From Kitasatospora sp. CB01950 (GTDB lineage Bacteria > Actinomycetota > Actinomycetes > Streptomycetales > Streptomycetaceae): DNA of 64,000 nt. Position 1 is the stretch's first letter, and the number at the start of each line of letters is the position of its first letter. This document shows, in pieces, positions 26,615 through 34,670 of this stretch. The position numbers and the translations under genes are program-made. The notes beneath the pieces were generated by a model. The model was not told the DNA's origin, did no database searches, and saw only the letters and a program-made list of their open reading frames with translations. The stretch spans positions 124,278-188,277 of the forward strand of contig NZ_LISX01000005.1 in NCBI RefSeq assembly GCF_001905465.1. The letters are read 5' to 3'.

Positions 26615-27951
26615 CGGAACCCCGGATATCCCGGCGGCAGCTCGCCGGATACGCCGTCGGCTCGATCGGCACCGGCATCCACTCCACCGTCCCCGGCCTG
26701 CTGCTGCTCTACTTCATGACGGACGCGCTCGGCGTCCCCGCCGGCGTCGCCGGGCTGGTGGTCACCCTGCCGAAGGCCTGGGACGCGCTGTTCAACCCGC
26801 TGGTCGGCGCGGCCAGCGACCGGGAGGCGCTGCGCACCGGCCGCCGCACCCGAATCCTGCTGGCCGGCGCCCTCTCGCTGCCGGTCGCGTTCGCCGCGAT
26901 GTTCCTCGCCCCGCTCACCGGCTCCGGCGCGGCCGCCTGGGTGGCCGGCGCGTTCGTGCTCGCGTCCAGCGCGTTCGCGCTGTTCCAGGTGCCGTACGTG
27001 GCGCTGCCCGCCGAGATGTCGGAGCGGCCGGGCGAACGCACCCGGATCATGGTGTGGCGGATCGTCTGCCTGACCCTCGGCATCCTGGTCGCGGGCGGCC
27101 TCGCCCCTGCCCTGGTGTCGCTGGCGGGCGGCGGGCGCGGCGGCTACGCCGTGATGGCGGCGGTGGTCGCCGGCCTGCTGCTGGTGACGCTGCTCGTCCC
27201 GGCGCTCGGCGCCCGCCGCGTGCCCGCCCGGCCCGGCGCGGAGCCGCTCGGGCTGCCGGCGGCGCTGCGCACCGCGCGCGGGAACCGGGCGTTCTTCGCG
27301 CTGCTCGGCGCGTTCGTGCTGCAGGCCGCCGCGGTGGCGATCATGCTGGCGGCCGCGCCGTACGTCGCCACGTACTGGCTGGGCGGGTACGGGCTGACCT
27401 CGGTGCTGTTCGTCTGCCTGGTCGCGCCGAGCGCCGTCGCCGTCCCGCTGTGGGGCCGGGCCGCAGCCCGCTGGGGGCGGCTGCGCTGCCTGACCGCCGC
27501 GACCGGCCTGTTCGCCGTCGCCTCGGCGGCGCTCTGGCCCGCGGCGCACGGCGGCGTGCCGGTCACGCTGGTGCTGTGCGCGCTGCTCGGCGTCGCCTAC
27601 GCCGCGCTGCAGGTGCTGCCGCTGTCGCTGCTGCCGGACACCGTGCACGCGGACGCGGCACGCACCGGCCGTCTCCAGTCCGGGGCGTTCACCGGGCTGT
27701 GGACCGCCGGGGAGACCGCCGGACTGGCCGCCGGCCCCGGACTGTTCTCGCTGGCGCTGGCCGCCGCCGGGTTCGTCTCCGCCACCACCGACCACCCCGT
27801 CGCCCAGACCGACGCCGCCCGGGCCGGAGTGCTGCTCGGCTTCAGCCTGGTGCCGGCCGCGCTGATGCTGCTCTCGCTGCCCGCCCTGCGCGCGTACGGC
27901 CGGCGCCGCGCCTCCCGTGCCCCCAACTCGCCGATCGGAGACGAGACATGA
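26611..27951 (+). CDS. MFS transporter of the GPH (MelB-like) type
   Basis: A 446-residue membrane protein with about 12 helices. The N terminus (RRQLAGYAVGSIGTGIHSTVPGLLLLYFMTD) and the segment LPKAWDALFNPLVGAASD, where the conserved aspartates of helix 2 lie, fit the glycoside-pentoside-hexuronide:cation symporter family. GALSLPVAFAAMFLAP and VPYVALPAEMS are also typical. It may import a sugar or another polar ligand. It is translationally coupled to TetR upstream (GTGA) and to the PLP enzyme downstream (ATGA). Confidence 0.85.
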   Translation: MTEPRISRRQLAGYAVGSIGTGIHSTVPGLLLLYFMTDALGVPAGVAGLVVTLPKAWDALFNPLVGAASDREALRTGRRTRILLAGALSLPVAFAAMFLAPLTGSGAAAWVAGAFVLASSAFALFQVPYVALPAEMSERPGERTRIMVWRIVCLTLGILVAGGLAPALVSLAGGGRGGYAVMAAVVAGLLLVTLLVPALGARRVPARPGAEPLGLPAALRTARGNRAFFALLGAFVLQAAAVAIMLAAAPYVATYWLGGYGLTSVLFVCLVAPSAVAVPLWGRAAARWGRLRCLTAATGLFAVASAALWPAAHGGVPVTLVLCALLGVAYAALQVLPLSLLPDTVHADAARTGRLQSGAFTGLWTAGETAGLAAGPGLFSLALAAAGFVSATTDHPVAQTDAARAGVLLGFSLVPAALMLLSLPALRAYGRRRASRAPNSPIGDET

Positions 27952-29399
27952 CCACCGCCCACCCCGGCCTGCCGCCCACCGGACGCCCCGCCGACGAGCT
28001 GCTGGCCGAACTGCGCGCGCTGACCGCCGGCGACCTGCCCACCCGGGGCGGGCACACCACCGCGTACACCTACGACGCGGGACGGCCCGAGGTCCGGGAG
28101 GCCGCGGAGCGCGCGTACCTGGCGATGCTGGAGGTCAACGGACTCGACCCGACGGCGTTCCCGAGCATCGTCGCGCTGGAACGCCGGGTGGTCGGCGCGG
28201 TCGCCGCCCGGCTCGGCGGGGACGACAGCACGCCCGGGATCTTCACCAGCGGCGGCACCGAGTCGATCATGCTCGCAGTGAAGGCCGCGCGGGACATCCG
28301 CCCGGAGATCGCCGAGCCCGAGATCGTCGTCCCCGCGACGGCCCACGCCGCGTTCTTCAAGGCCGGACGCTACCTGAAGGTCAAGGTGGTGGCGGTGCCG
28401 GTCGACCCGGAGACCTTCCGGGCGGTGCCGGCGACGATGGCGGCCGCGTGCACCGAACGGACGGTGCTGGTGGTCGCCTCCGCGCCCTCGTACGCGCACG
28501 GGGTGGTCGACCCGGTCGCGGAGATCGCCGCCGAGGCGGCGCGGCGCGGGCTGCCCTGCCACGTGGACGCCTGCGTCGGCGGCTGGCTGCTCCCGTGGCT
28601 CGCCGAAGCGGGCGCAGCCGTACCGGAGTTCGACCTGTCGGTGCCCGGGGTGACGTCGCTCTCCTGCGACCTGCACAAGTTCGGCTACACCCCCAAGGGC
28701 GCCTCCGTCCTGCTGTTCCGGGACCGGCCGATGCGGCTCGCCGCGTACTTCGCCTGCGCGCAGTGGCCCGGCTACCCGGTCGTCAACTCCACCGTCCAGA
28801 GCAGCAAGGGCGCGGGCCCGCTGGCCGCCGCCTGGGCCACCCTGCAGGCCCTCGGAGCCGACGGCTACCGGGAGTTGGGGCGCGCCGCACTCACCGCGAC
28901 CCGGCGGCTGATCGCGGGCATCGCCGACATCGACGGGCTGCGGGTGCTCGGCACGCCGGACGCGACGCTGGTCGCGATCGGCGCGGACGACCCCTCGCTC
29001 GACCTGTTCGACCTCGCCGACGAGACGCGCGCCCACGGCTGGTTCCTGCAACCCCAGTTGAGCGTCGCCGGCCTGCCCGCCAGCCTGCACCTCACCCTCA
29101 CCGGCGTCAGCGAACAGGGCGTCGACGACCTCCTCGCCACCCTCCGCACCGCCGTCCCCGCCGTCCGCGAGCGCGGCCCCGCCGCCCCGCCGACCGAACT
29201 CCTCGCCCTCCTCGACCAGTTCGACCTCGCCGACCTCGACGACGCGACCTTCGCGGCGCTCCTGCCTGCGGCCGGCTTCGGCCCCTCCCGGATGGCCGGC
29301 GTCAACCGGCTGCTCGACGCACTGCCGCCACAGCTGCGCGACCAGCTCGCGACCCGGTTCCTGTCGGTGCTGTACGGGCCCTACCTGGACGCGAGCTGA
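27948..29399 (+). CDS. PLP-dependent lyase/decarboxylase, sphingosine-1-phosphate lyase-like
   Basis: A 483-residue fold-type I PLP enzyme of the group II decarboxylase class. The PLP lysine is Lys244 in SCDLHKFGYTPKG. Other signatures are FTSGGTESIMLAVKAARD (phosphate cup), the histidine stacking on PLP in ATAHAAFFKAG, and HVDACVGGW with the aspartate binding the ring nitrogen. This pattern matches sphingosine-1-phosphate lyase and its bacterial relatives rather than glutamate decarboxylase. It would cleave a phosphorylated amino alcohol or similar substrate. Coupled with a GPH-type transporter and a TetR gene, it suggests uptake and breakdown of one compound. Substrate unknown. Confidence 0.85.
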   Translation: MTTAHPGLPPTGRPADELLAELRALTAGDLPTRGGHTTAYTYDAGRPEVREAAERAYLAMLEVNGLDPTAFPSIVALERRVVGAVAARLGGDDSTPGIFTSGGTESIMLAVKAARDIRPEIAEPEIVVPATAHAAFFKAGRYLKVKVVAVPVDPETFRAVPATMAAACTERTVLVVASAPSYAHGVVDPVAEIAAEAARRGLPCHVDACVGGWLLPWLAEAGAAVPEFDLSVPGVTSLSCDLHKFGYTPKGASVLLFRDRPMRLAAYFACAQWPGYPVVNSTVQSSKGAGPLAAAWATLQALGADGYRELGRAALTATRRLIAGIADIDGLRVLGTPDATLVAIGADDPSLDLFDLADETRAHGWFLQPQLSVAGLPASLHLTLTGVSEQGVDDLLATLRTAVPAVRERGPAAPPTELLALLDQFDLADLDDATFAALLPAAGFGPSRMAGVNRLLDALPPQLRDQLATRFLSVLYGPYLDAS

Positions 29400-29404
29400 A
29401 ACGT

Positions 29405-29427
29405 CAGGGGCGCGGCGAACTGCGCGA
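29405..29427 (+). repeat. 23-bp dispersed repeat, copy A
   Basis: Starts CAGGGGCGCG and ends AACTGCGCGA. It lies six bases after the lyase stop codon. It is inverted relative to copy B at 29512 and related to the interrupted copy at 60388. I recognise this as an abundant Streptomyces intergenic repeat. Confidence 0.75.
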
Positions 29428-29468
29428 GCAGCCATGCACCGGTCCGCAAGGTCGCGAGCACGTGCAAG

Positions 29469-30191
29469 TCACTGCCCTGCGTCGCGCCCCAGCAGTTGGG
29501 CACCTTCCGATTCGCGCAGTTCCCCGCGCCCCTGGTGGTGAACCAGCACCGCCAGCCCGTCCGCGAGGCGGTGGAGGCCGAATTCGAAGCGGGTCTCCAT
29601 GCTGGGGTCGGTGAGGTCGTCGGCGAGGGCGACGAGGTTGGGGTAGGTCTCGGCGGGGAGGGTGCGGAAGGTCTCGCCGGCGGCGCGGGCCGCTTCGCCG
29701 CGGGTCGCGCCGGCGGCTTCGGCGGCGGAGAGCGGGGACTGTTCCTGGAGGACGAAGCCCTGGACGTACGCGGAGAGCAGGTAGGAGGCCATCGCGGCGT
29801 CGGCGTCGCTGAAGCCGGCGGCGCGCAGGCGGTCGAGTTGGTCTTCGAGGATGGCCAGGATGTTGGGGCCGGGGGCGAGGCGGCCCGCGACGACCTTGGC
29901 GGCGTCGCGCCGGGACAGCAGCAGGGCGCGGTGGCGGCGTCCGTACTCCAGGAACTGTTCGCGCCAACTGCCTTCGCGGGGCGGCAGTTCGGCGTCCGCG
30001 ACCAGGGCGTCGCTGAGCAGGTCGAGCAGTTCTTCCTTGTTCCGGACGTGCCAGTACAGCGAGGCGGCCTTGACCCCGACCTCGGCGGCGACCTTGCGCA
30101 TGGACAGGCCGGCCAGGCCCTCGCGTTCGAGGACGCGCAGTGCGGCGGCGGTCAGGGCCTGGCGGGTGAGCGCGGGGGTGGTCTCGGCCAT
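29469..30191 (-). CDS. TetR family regulator of the divergent MFS pump
   Basis: A 240-residue repressor. HTH: LTAAALRVLEREGLAGLSMRKVAAEVGVKAASLYWHVRNKEELL, the pattern of the classical TetR subgroup, then a TetR_C-type domain (AGFSDADAAMASYLLSAYVQGFVLQEQ, METRFEFGLHRLADGL). The last ~23 residues (HHQGRGELRES onward) are encoded by dispersed repeat copy B and the sequence beyond it, so the natural C terminus may have been replaced. It diverges from an MFS exporter; two palindromes with identical cores lie between them. The start ATG 30191 lacks a strong ribosome site. Confidence 0.92.
   Translation of the reverse strand: MAETTPALTRQALTAAALRVLEREGLAGLSMRKVAAEVGVKAASLYWHVRNKEELLDLLSDALVADAELPPREGSWREQFLEYGRRHRALLLSRRDAAKVVAGRLAPGPNILAILEDQLDRLRAAGFSDADAAMASYLLSAYVQGFVLQEQSPLSAAEAAGATRGEAARAAGETFRTLPAETYPNLVALADDLTDPSMETRFEFGLHRLADGLAVLVHHQGRGELRESEGAQLLGRDAGQ
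29512..29534 (-). repeat. 23-bp dispersed repeat, copy B, inside the TetR coding end
   Basis: This is the reverse complement of copy A with one base change and encodes QGRGELRE of the TetR C terminus. Together with copy A it forms an inverted pair 84 bases apart in the convergent gene junction, able to fold as a long hairpin. Confidence 0.75.
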
Positions 30192-30239
30192 GCGGGTTCC
30201 TCTGATCGGTGCGGTCCGGGTGGTGATCGCGCTTGCAAT

Positions 30240-30252
30240 CTAACACCGTTAG
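30240..30252. promoter_or_regulatory. TetR operator 1
   Basis: CTAAC-ACC-GTTAG, 49 bases upstream of the TetR start. It shares its 13-bp core with operator 2; centres are 39 bp apart. Confidence 0.75.
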
Positions 30253-30275
30253 GGCCATCCTGAGGGCTCAAGCAG

Positions 30276-30294
30276 CCCCTAACACCGTTAGGGG
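30276..30294. promoter_or_regulatory. TetR operator 2, extended palindrome
   Basis: CCCCTAAC-ACC-GTTAGGGG is a perfect 19-bp palindrome 34 bases before the MFS start. With operator 1 it makes a double site controlling the divergent TetR and MFS genes. Confidence 0.8.
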
Positions 30295-30327
30295 TGATGC
30301 GGTGTACCCAGGAGGGGGACGTTCCCG

Positions 30328-31872
30328 GTGGATGGTTCGGTCGGTTCGCGCCACAAGTGGCAGGCGCTCGCCACGCTCTGCGTCACGATGTTCATGGCGA
30401 TGCTGGACAACGTCATCGTCAACATCGCCCTCCCCCGGATCGGCCGGGACCTCGACGCGGGCATCAGCGGCCTGCAGTGGGTCGCCGAGGGCTACAGCCT
30501 GGTGTACGCGGCGCTGCTGCTCACCGGCGGCACGCTCGGCGACCGGTACGGCCGGACGCGGGTGTTCCGGCTCGGGCTGGCGCTGTTCACCGCGGGCTCG
30601 GCGGCCGCCGCGCTGGCCGGCGACATCGGGCTGCTGGTCGCCGCCCGGATGCTGCAGGGCGTCGGCGCGGCGCTGCTGACGCCGGGCAGCCTGGCGATCC
30701 TGCGGCAGGTGTTCACGGACGAGAAGGAGCGGGCCCGGGCCATCGGCCTGTGGTCGGGGGTCTCGGCGCTCGGCCTGTCGATCGGGCCGGTGATCGGCGG
30801 CCCGATGGTGGACGCGTTCGGCTGGGCCAGCGTGTTCTGGATCAACGTCCCGGTCGGGCTGCTCGCCCTGGTGCTCACCTTCCGGGTGCTGCCGGTGATC
30901 GCGCCGCGCGAGCGTCGGATCGACCTGACGGGTCTGGCGCTGTCCGCGGCCGGTCTCGGCGCGCTGGTCTACGGCCTGATCGAGGGCCCCGGCCGCGGCT
31001 GGACGGACCCGGTGGTACTGGCCTGCGGGGCGGCCGCGGTCGTCCTGCTGGGCGTCTTCGTGCTGGCCGAACTGCGGGCGGCGGAGCCGATGTTGGAGCT
31101 GCGGCTGTTCCGCGACCGGGTGCTCGCGGGGGCGCTGCTGAGCGGGCTGATGGTCAGTTTCGGGATGTTCGGCGCACTGTTCTTCCTGCCGCTGATGCTC
31201 CAGGGCGTGATGCGCTGGGCCCCCACCGACGCCGGGTACGCGGGGCTGCCGATGACGGCCGTGATCATGCTGGCCGCGCCGCTGTCCGGACGCCTGACCT
31301 CCCGTCACGGAGTACGCCTGCCGCTGGTGCTGGGCATGGCACTGTGCGCGGCGGGCCTCGGCGGGCTGTCGCTGTACGGCGGGCACGCGCACTACTGGTC
31401 GTACGTGTGGACGCTGGTGGTGCTCGGCTTCGGCATGGGCCTGACGTTCACGCCGGTGTCGATCGCGGTGCTCCAGCGGGTCAGTCCGGCGCAGACCGGC
31501 ATGGCCTCGGCCACCATCAACACGCTGCGCGAACTCGGCGGCGTGCTCGGCATCGCGGTCCTCGGCGCGGTCCTCACCAACCGGCTGACCGACTCGCTGA
31601 CCACCGCCCTGCCGCGCCTCGGCGTGCCCGCCGACGGCGTCCCGCACGCGGTCTCCGCCCTCACCGGCCACGGCGCCGGCCCGGCCGCCGCACCCACCCC
31701 GGCACCCGTCCAGGCCGCTGTCGACACCGCCTTCGTCGACGCCCTCCACCTCGCCCTGCGCTGCGGCTCGGCGGCCCTCGCCGTCACCGCCGTGCTGGTC
31801 GCCGTCCTGCTGCGCCGCACGACCGTCCGGCAGCCCGCGCCGACCGCCCCGGAGGCCGTGCCGGTCGCGTGA
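30328..31872 (+). CDS. MFS multidrug efflux transporter (DHA2, 14 helices)
   Basis: A 514-residue exporter. Motifs: MLDNVIVNIALPRIGRDL (helix 1), GTLGDRYGRTRVFR (motif A), RMLQGVGAALLTPGSL (motif B region) and ALGLSIGPVIGGPMVD (motif C, antiporter hallmark). It is predicted to expel an antibiotic or toxic metabolite by proton antiport. GTG 30328 follows GGAGGGGG. It is divergent from the TetR gene with a double operator in between, the standard ligand-induced efflux layout. It ends 197 bp before the WXG-like cassette. Confidence 0.94.
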   Translation: MDGSVGSRHKWQALATLCVTMFMAMLDNVIVNIALPRIGRDLDAGISGLQWVAEGYSLVYAALLLTGGTLGDRYGRTRVFRLGLALFTAGSAAAALAGDIGLLVAARMLQGVGAALLTPGSLAILRQVFTDEKERARAIGLWSGVSALGLSIGPVIGGPMVDAFGWASVFWINVPVGLLALVLTFRVLPVIAPRERRIDLTGLALSAAGLGALVYGLIEGPGRGWTDPVVLACGAAAVVLLGVFVLAELRAAEPMLELRLFRDRVLAGALLSGLMVSFGMFGALFFLPLMLQGVMRWAPTDAGYAGLPMTAVIMLAAPLSGRLTSRHGVRLPLVLGMALCAAGLGGLSLYGGHAHYWSYVWTLVVLGFGMGLTFTPVSIAVLQRVSPAQTGMASATINTLRELGGVLGIAVLGAVLTNRLTDSLTTALPRLGVPADGVPHAVSALTGHGAGPAAAPTPAPVQAAVDTAFVDALHLALRCGSAALAVTAVLVAVLLRRTTVRQPAPTAPEAVPVA

Positions 31873-32069
31873 CGGCCGGTCGCCCCTGCGCGACACCGGC
31901 ACGGGGGCGGCGGTTCACCGGATCCGGCAAAGCTCAGCCAAAGAGAACACCAAGTAGGGTGACGGGCGCAGGTCGGGTGGATGTGGTGAACGCCCCTGGG
32001 TTCGGGGGCCGGGGTTCGCTAGCATGACCCGCTCAAGTGGTCGGACCGACACCGGTGTTGGGGGATGGC

Positions 32070-32402
32070 GTGCGCGACGTGGGCCCAGGCGGCAGTGGCG
32101 GCGGGTTCCAGGTGGAACCGGACGAGCTGGACGGGGCGGGGCAGACCGCGACGGTCGTCGCCGAGCGGCTGCCGGACGCGACCTCCCGGGTGCTCGGCCC
32201 GTCGGACAACGCGGAGGGCGGGCTGCGCGGTTGGCAGACCGGCAGCGAGCTGGACGCCTGCACCACCGCGTGGAAGTCGATGCTCGACCGGCTGTCCGCG
32301 GAGCTGGACCAGCAGGGCGGGAAGCTCCGGCAGACCGCCGCCAACTACCGCAACGCCGAGCAGGCCGCGGGCACCATCGTCGCCTCGGCCGGCGGGCGGT
32401 GA
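32070..32402 (+). CDS. Small WXG100-like protein
   Basis: A 110-residue protein with no signal peptide, mostly helical. Two helical stretches (DGAGQTATVVAERLPDAT and CTTAWKSMLDRLSAELDQ plus QTAANYRNAEQAA) are joined by a turn containing GLRGWQTGSEL. Trp55 sits in the turn, as in ESX/WXG100 proteins, but the spacing is W-Q-T-G rather than W-x-G. Such proteins are usually secreted as helical hairpins by type VII-like systems or pair with a larger partner. It lies directly before a hydrolase with its own WXG-type domain (2-nt gap). GTG 32070 has GGGGGAT upstream; GTG 32037 is an alternative. Confidence 0.7.
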   Translation: MRDVGPGGSGGGFQVEPDELDGAGQTATVVAERLPDATSRVLGPSDNAEGGLRGWQTGSELDACTTAWKSMLDRLSAELDQQGGKLRQTAANYRNAEQAAGTIVASAGGR

Positions 32403-32404
32403 CC

Positions 32405-34159
32405 ATGGACATCCCCACGCTCCGCGACGCGGACCCGCAGCGGCTGTTCGGCGCCGCCGACGCGTACCAGGCCCTCGCCGACGCCGTCTCCGACGACGCC
32501 CAGCAGTGGCGGTCCGGGGTCGACGACCGGGTGCGGAACTCCGGGTGGACCGGCGTCGCGGCCGACAACGCCCGCCAGTCGCTGTCCCGGACGAGCGGCA
32601 AACTCGCCGCCGCACAGCTGGAGTTGACCCGGATCGCGCCCGTCCTGCGGGAGGGCGCGGAGGCCTTCGTGCTGGCCCAGGCGGACCTGCGCAGGGCGTT
32701 GCAGGAGGCGCAGGCCGGCGGCTTCCAGGTCTCCGACGACGGCGGGATCTCCTGGCCGCCGCCGAGCGCCGCCGAGCGGCACGACCCGGACGCCCCGGAC
32801 CGCGCCCGGCAGGGCACCGACCTGCGCGACCGGATCGGCGAGGCGCTGGCCAAGGCCGCGCACGCCGACCAGGTGACGGCGGATCGGCTGCGCCAGTACA
32901 CCACCGACGCCCGCACCGGCGCCGGCCTCGACCCGGGCACCGCCGCGATGCGGCTCAACAGCACGCTGCTGAAGGCCTTCACCGGCAGCGAGGACCTGGT
33001 GCTGGCCGGCATGCCGGACCAGAACGCCTCGCCGACCGAGGTGAACTCCTGGTGGAAGTCGCTGCCGGCGGACGAGCAGCAGCGCCTGATCGCCTCGCAC
33101 CCGGACCGGATCGGCAACCGCGACGGCATCCCGACACCGGCCCGCGACCAGGCCAACCGGATCAACCTCGACCGGCTGGTCGATCAGCTGTCGTCCCGGC
33201 AGAACCTGTCGGACTGGGACAAGAAGAAGCTGGAAGGCTTCCGCTCGATCCAGCACCGGCTGCAGGACGACCAGGGCAAGCAGCCGCCCGCGTACCTGAT
33301 GGTGATCGGCGACCAGGGCCAGGGCCGGGCCGCGATCGCGTACGGCAACCCGGACACCGCCGACGACGTGGTGGCGTACGTGCCGGGGCTGAACACCGAG
33401 GTCAAGAACATGGGCGGCGGCGACGCCAACCGGGCCCGCGACCTGTGGCAGGCCGCGCACGACACCGACCCGTCCCGCAAGACCGCCTCGATCGCCTGGC
33501 TGGGCTACGACACCCCGCAGGCCAAGGGGATCAGCGCGGACGCGCTGGCGGTGGCCGGCGACGACCGCGCCAAGCAGGGCGGCGAGTCGTACCAGGGCTT
33601 CCTGCAGGGCCTGCGTGCCTCGCACGAGGGCCGGCCGGCGCACCTGACGGCGCTCGGCCACAGCTACGGCTCGTTCACCGTCGGCCAGGCGGCGCAGCGT
33701 CCCGGCGGCATACCGGCGGACGACATCATCCTGGTGGGCTCCCCCGGCACCGGCGCGCAGAAGGCCTCGCAGCTGGGCGTGGACGGTTCGCACGTGTGGG
33801 TGGGCGCGGCCGAGCACGACCCGGTGTCGCACCTGCCGAGCCACGCGGAGGCGAAGGGCATCGGCATCGGCGCGGGCATCGGCGGCCTGCTCGGCGGCAT
33901 ACCCGGGGCGGCGCTCGGCGGCTTCATCGGTGACAAGATTGCCGGGCACGGCGACCCGCACGAGCTCTGGTTCGGGCAGGACCCGGCGAGTTCCGAGTTC
34001 GGCGCGCAGCGCTTCGACGTGGCGGACGGCCCGAGGGGCTTCCAGTCGCACTCGGACTACTGGAATCAGGGCGACGGCCGGGACGGCCACTCGCTGCGCA
34101 ACATGGGCATGATCGTCTCCGGTCACGGTGACCGGGTGATCGGACAGGACCGGCGATGA
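32405..34159 (+). CDS. WXG-domain alpha/beta hydrolase (DUF1023-like) with glycine zipper
   Basis: A 584-residue protein without a signal peptide. The N-terminal helical domain (1-130) holds a W-x-G turn at Trp48 (NSGWTGVAADNARQSL). Residues about 320-470 form a DUF1023-type alpha/beta hydrolase with nucleophile Ser420 in GHSYGS, an acid candidate in EHDPVSH and His549 in HSDYW. Between them, residues about 485-516 are a glycine zipper (G-x-x-x-G repeats), a membrane-inserting feature of type VII lipases and toxins. It is predicted as a secreted, membrane-active lipase or esterase. The next gene overlaps its stop (ATGA). GTG 32399 is an alternative start. Confidence 0.82.
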   Translation: MDIPTLRDADPQRLFGAADAYQALADAVSDDAQQWRSGVDDRVRNSGWTGVAADNARQSLSRTSGKLAAAQLELTRIAPVLREGAEAFVLAQADLRRALQEAQAGGFQVSDDGGISWPPPSAAERHDPDAPDRARQGTDLRDRIGEALAKAAHADQVTADRLRQYTTDARTGAGLDPGTAAMRLNSTLLKAFTGSEDLVLAGMPDQNASPTEVNSWWKSLPADEQQRLIASHPDRIGNRDGIPTPARDQANRINLDRLVDQLSSRQNLSDWDKKKLEGFRSIQHRLQDDQGKQPPAYLMVIGDQGQGRAAIAYGNPDTADDVVAYVPGLNTEVKNMGGGDANRARDLWQAAHDTDPSRKTASIAWLGYDTPQAKGISADALAVAGDDRAKQGGESYQGFLQGLRASHEGRPAHLTALGHSYGSFTVGQAAQRPGGIPADDIILVGSPGTGAQKASQLGVDGSHVWVGAAEHDPVSHLPSHAEAKGIGIGAGIGGLLGGIPGAALGGFIGDKIAGHGDPHELWFGQDPASSEFGAQRFDVADGPRGFQSHSDYWNQGDGRDGHSLRNMGMIVSGHGDRVIGQDRR

Positions 34160-34665
34160 ACGACTTCGCGGCACCCCACCCGTCGACCGCCCTGCTGGCC
34201 GCGAAGGCCGCGGTGGACGAGCTGCTGGACTCCGCCCCGGCGGCGCTGGACCCGCCCGCCGACTGGGCGGACGGCCCGTACGTGGCGGTGGAGCACGAGC
34301 ACCCGTACACCCGGGAGCCGGACGGCACCGCGCACCTGGAGAAGCGGCGCTACCTGATGACCCGGCTGTCGGCCGGCCGCTACCCGGAGCTGCTCGCCCA
34401 GCTGGGCCGCGCCTGGCAGGCCCGCGGCTGGCAGGTGGACGGCGAGAACGACCCGGTGATGCCCGTGCTGCGGGCCGAATCCCCGCTCGGGACACTGGAG
34501 TTGAGGATCGGCGTCCCGGGCAACGCGACGCTGCTGGCGCGGGTCCAGGACGTGCCGCCGAGCGGCACCTCGTACCCGTTCGGCGGCGACTCCACCGTCC
34601 CGCTCGGCCCGGACGGCGTGATGGACACCATGCCGCGCCGGCACGACCCGTTCTGGTCGGTGTAG
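34156..34665 (+). CDS. Hypothetical protein, cytosolic member of a paralogous pair (IGVPGN protein)
   Basis: A 169-residue protein without signal or membrane segment. It shares with the next gene a layout of HLEKRRYLMTRLSAGRY, LARAWQARGWQV-like helix, and LRIGVPGNATLLARVQD, then a proline-rich acidic end. No known family is recognised. It overlaps the hydrolase stop by four bases (ATGA), so its amount is tied to the hydrolase. This position and coupling are what one expects of a chaperone or immunity protein, but that is inference. Confidence 0.75.
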   Translation: MNDFAAPHPSTALLAAKAAVDELLDSAPAALDPPADWADGPYVAVEHEHPYTREPDGTAHLEKRRYLMTRLSAGRYPELLAQLGRAWQARGWQVDGENDPVMPVLRAESPLGTLELRIGVPGNATLLARVQDVPPSGTSYPFGGDSTVPLGPDGVMDTMPRRHDPFWSV

Positions 34666-34670
34666 GCCCG

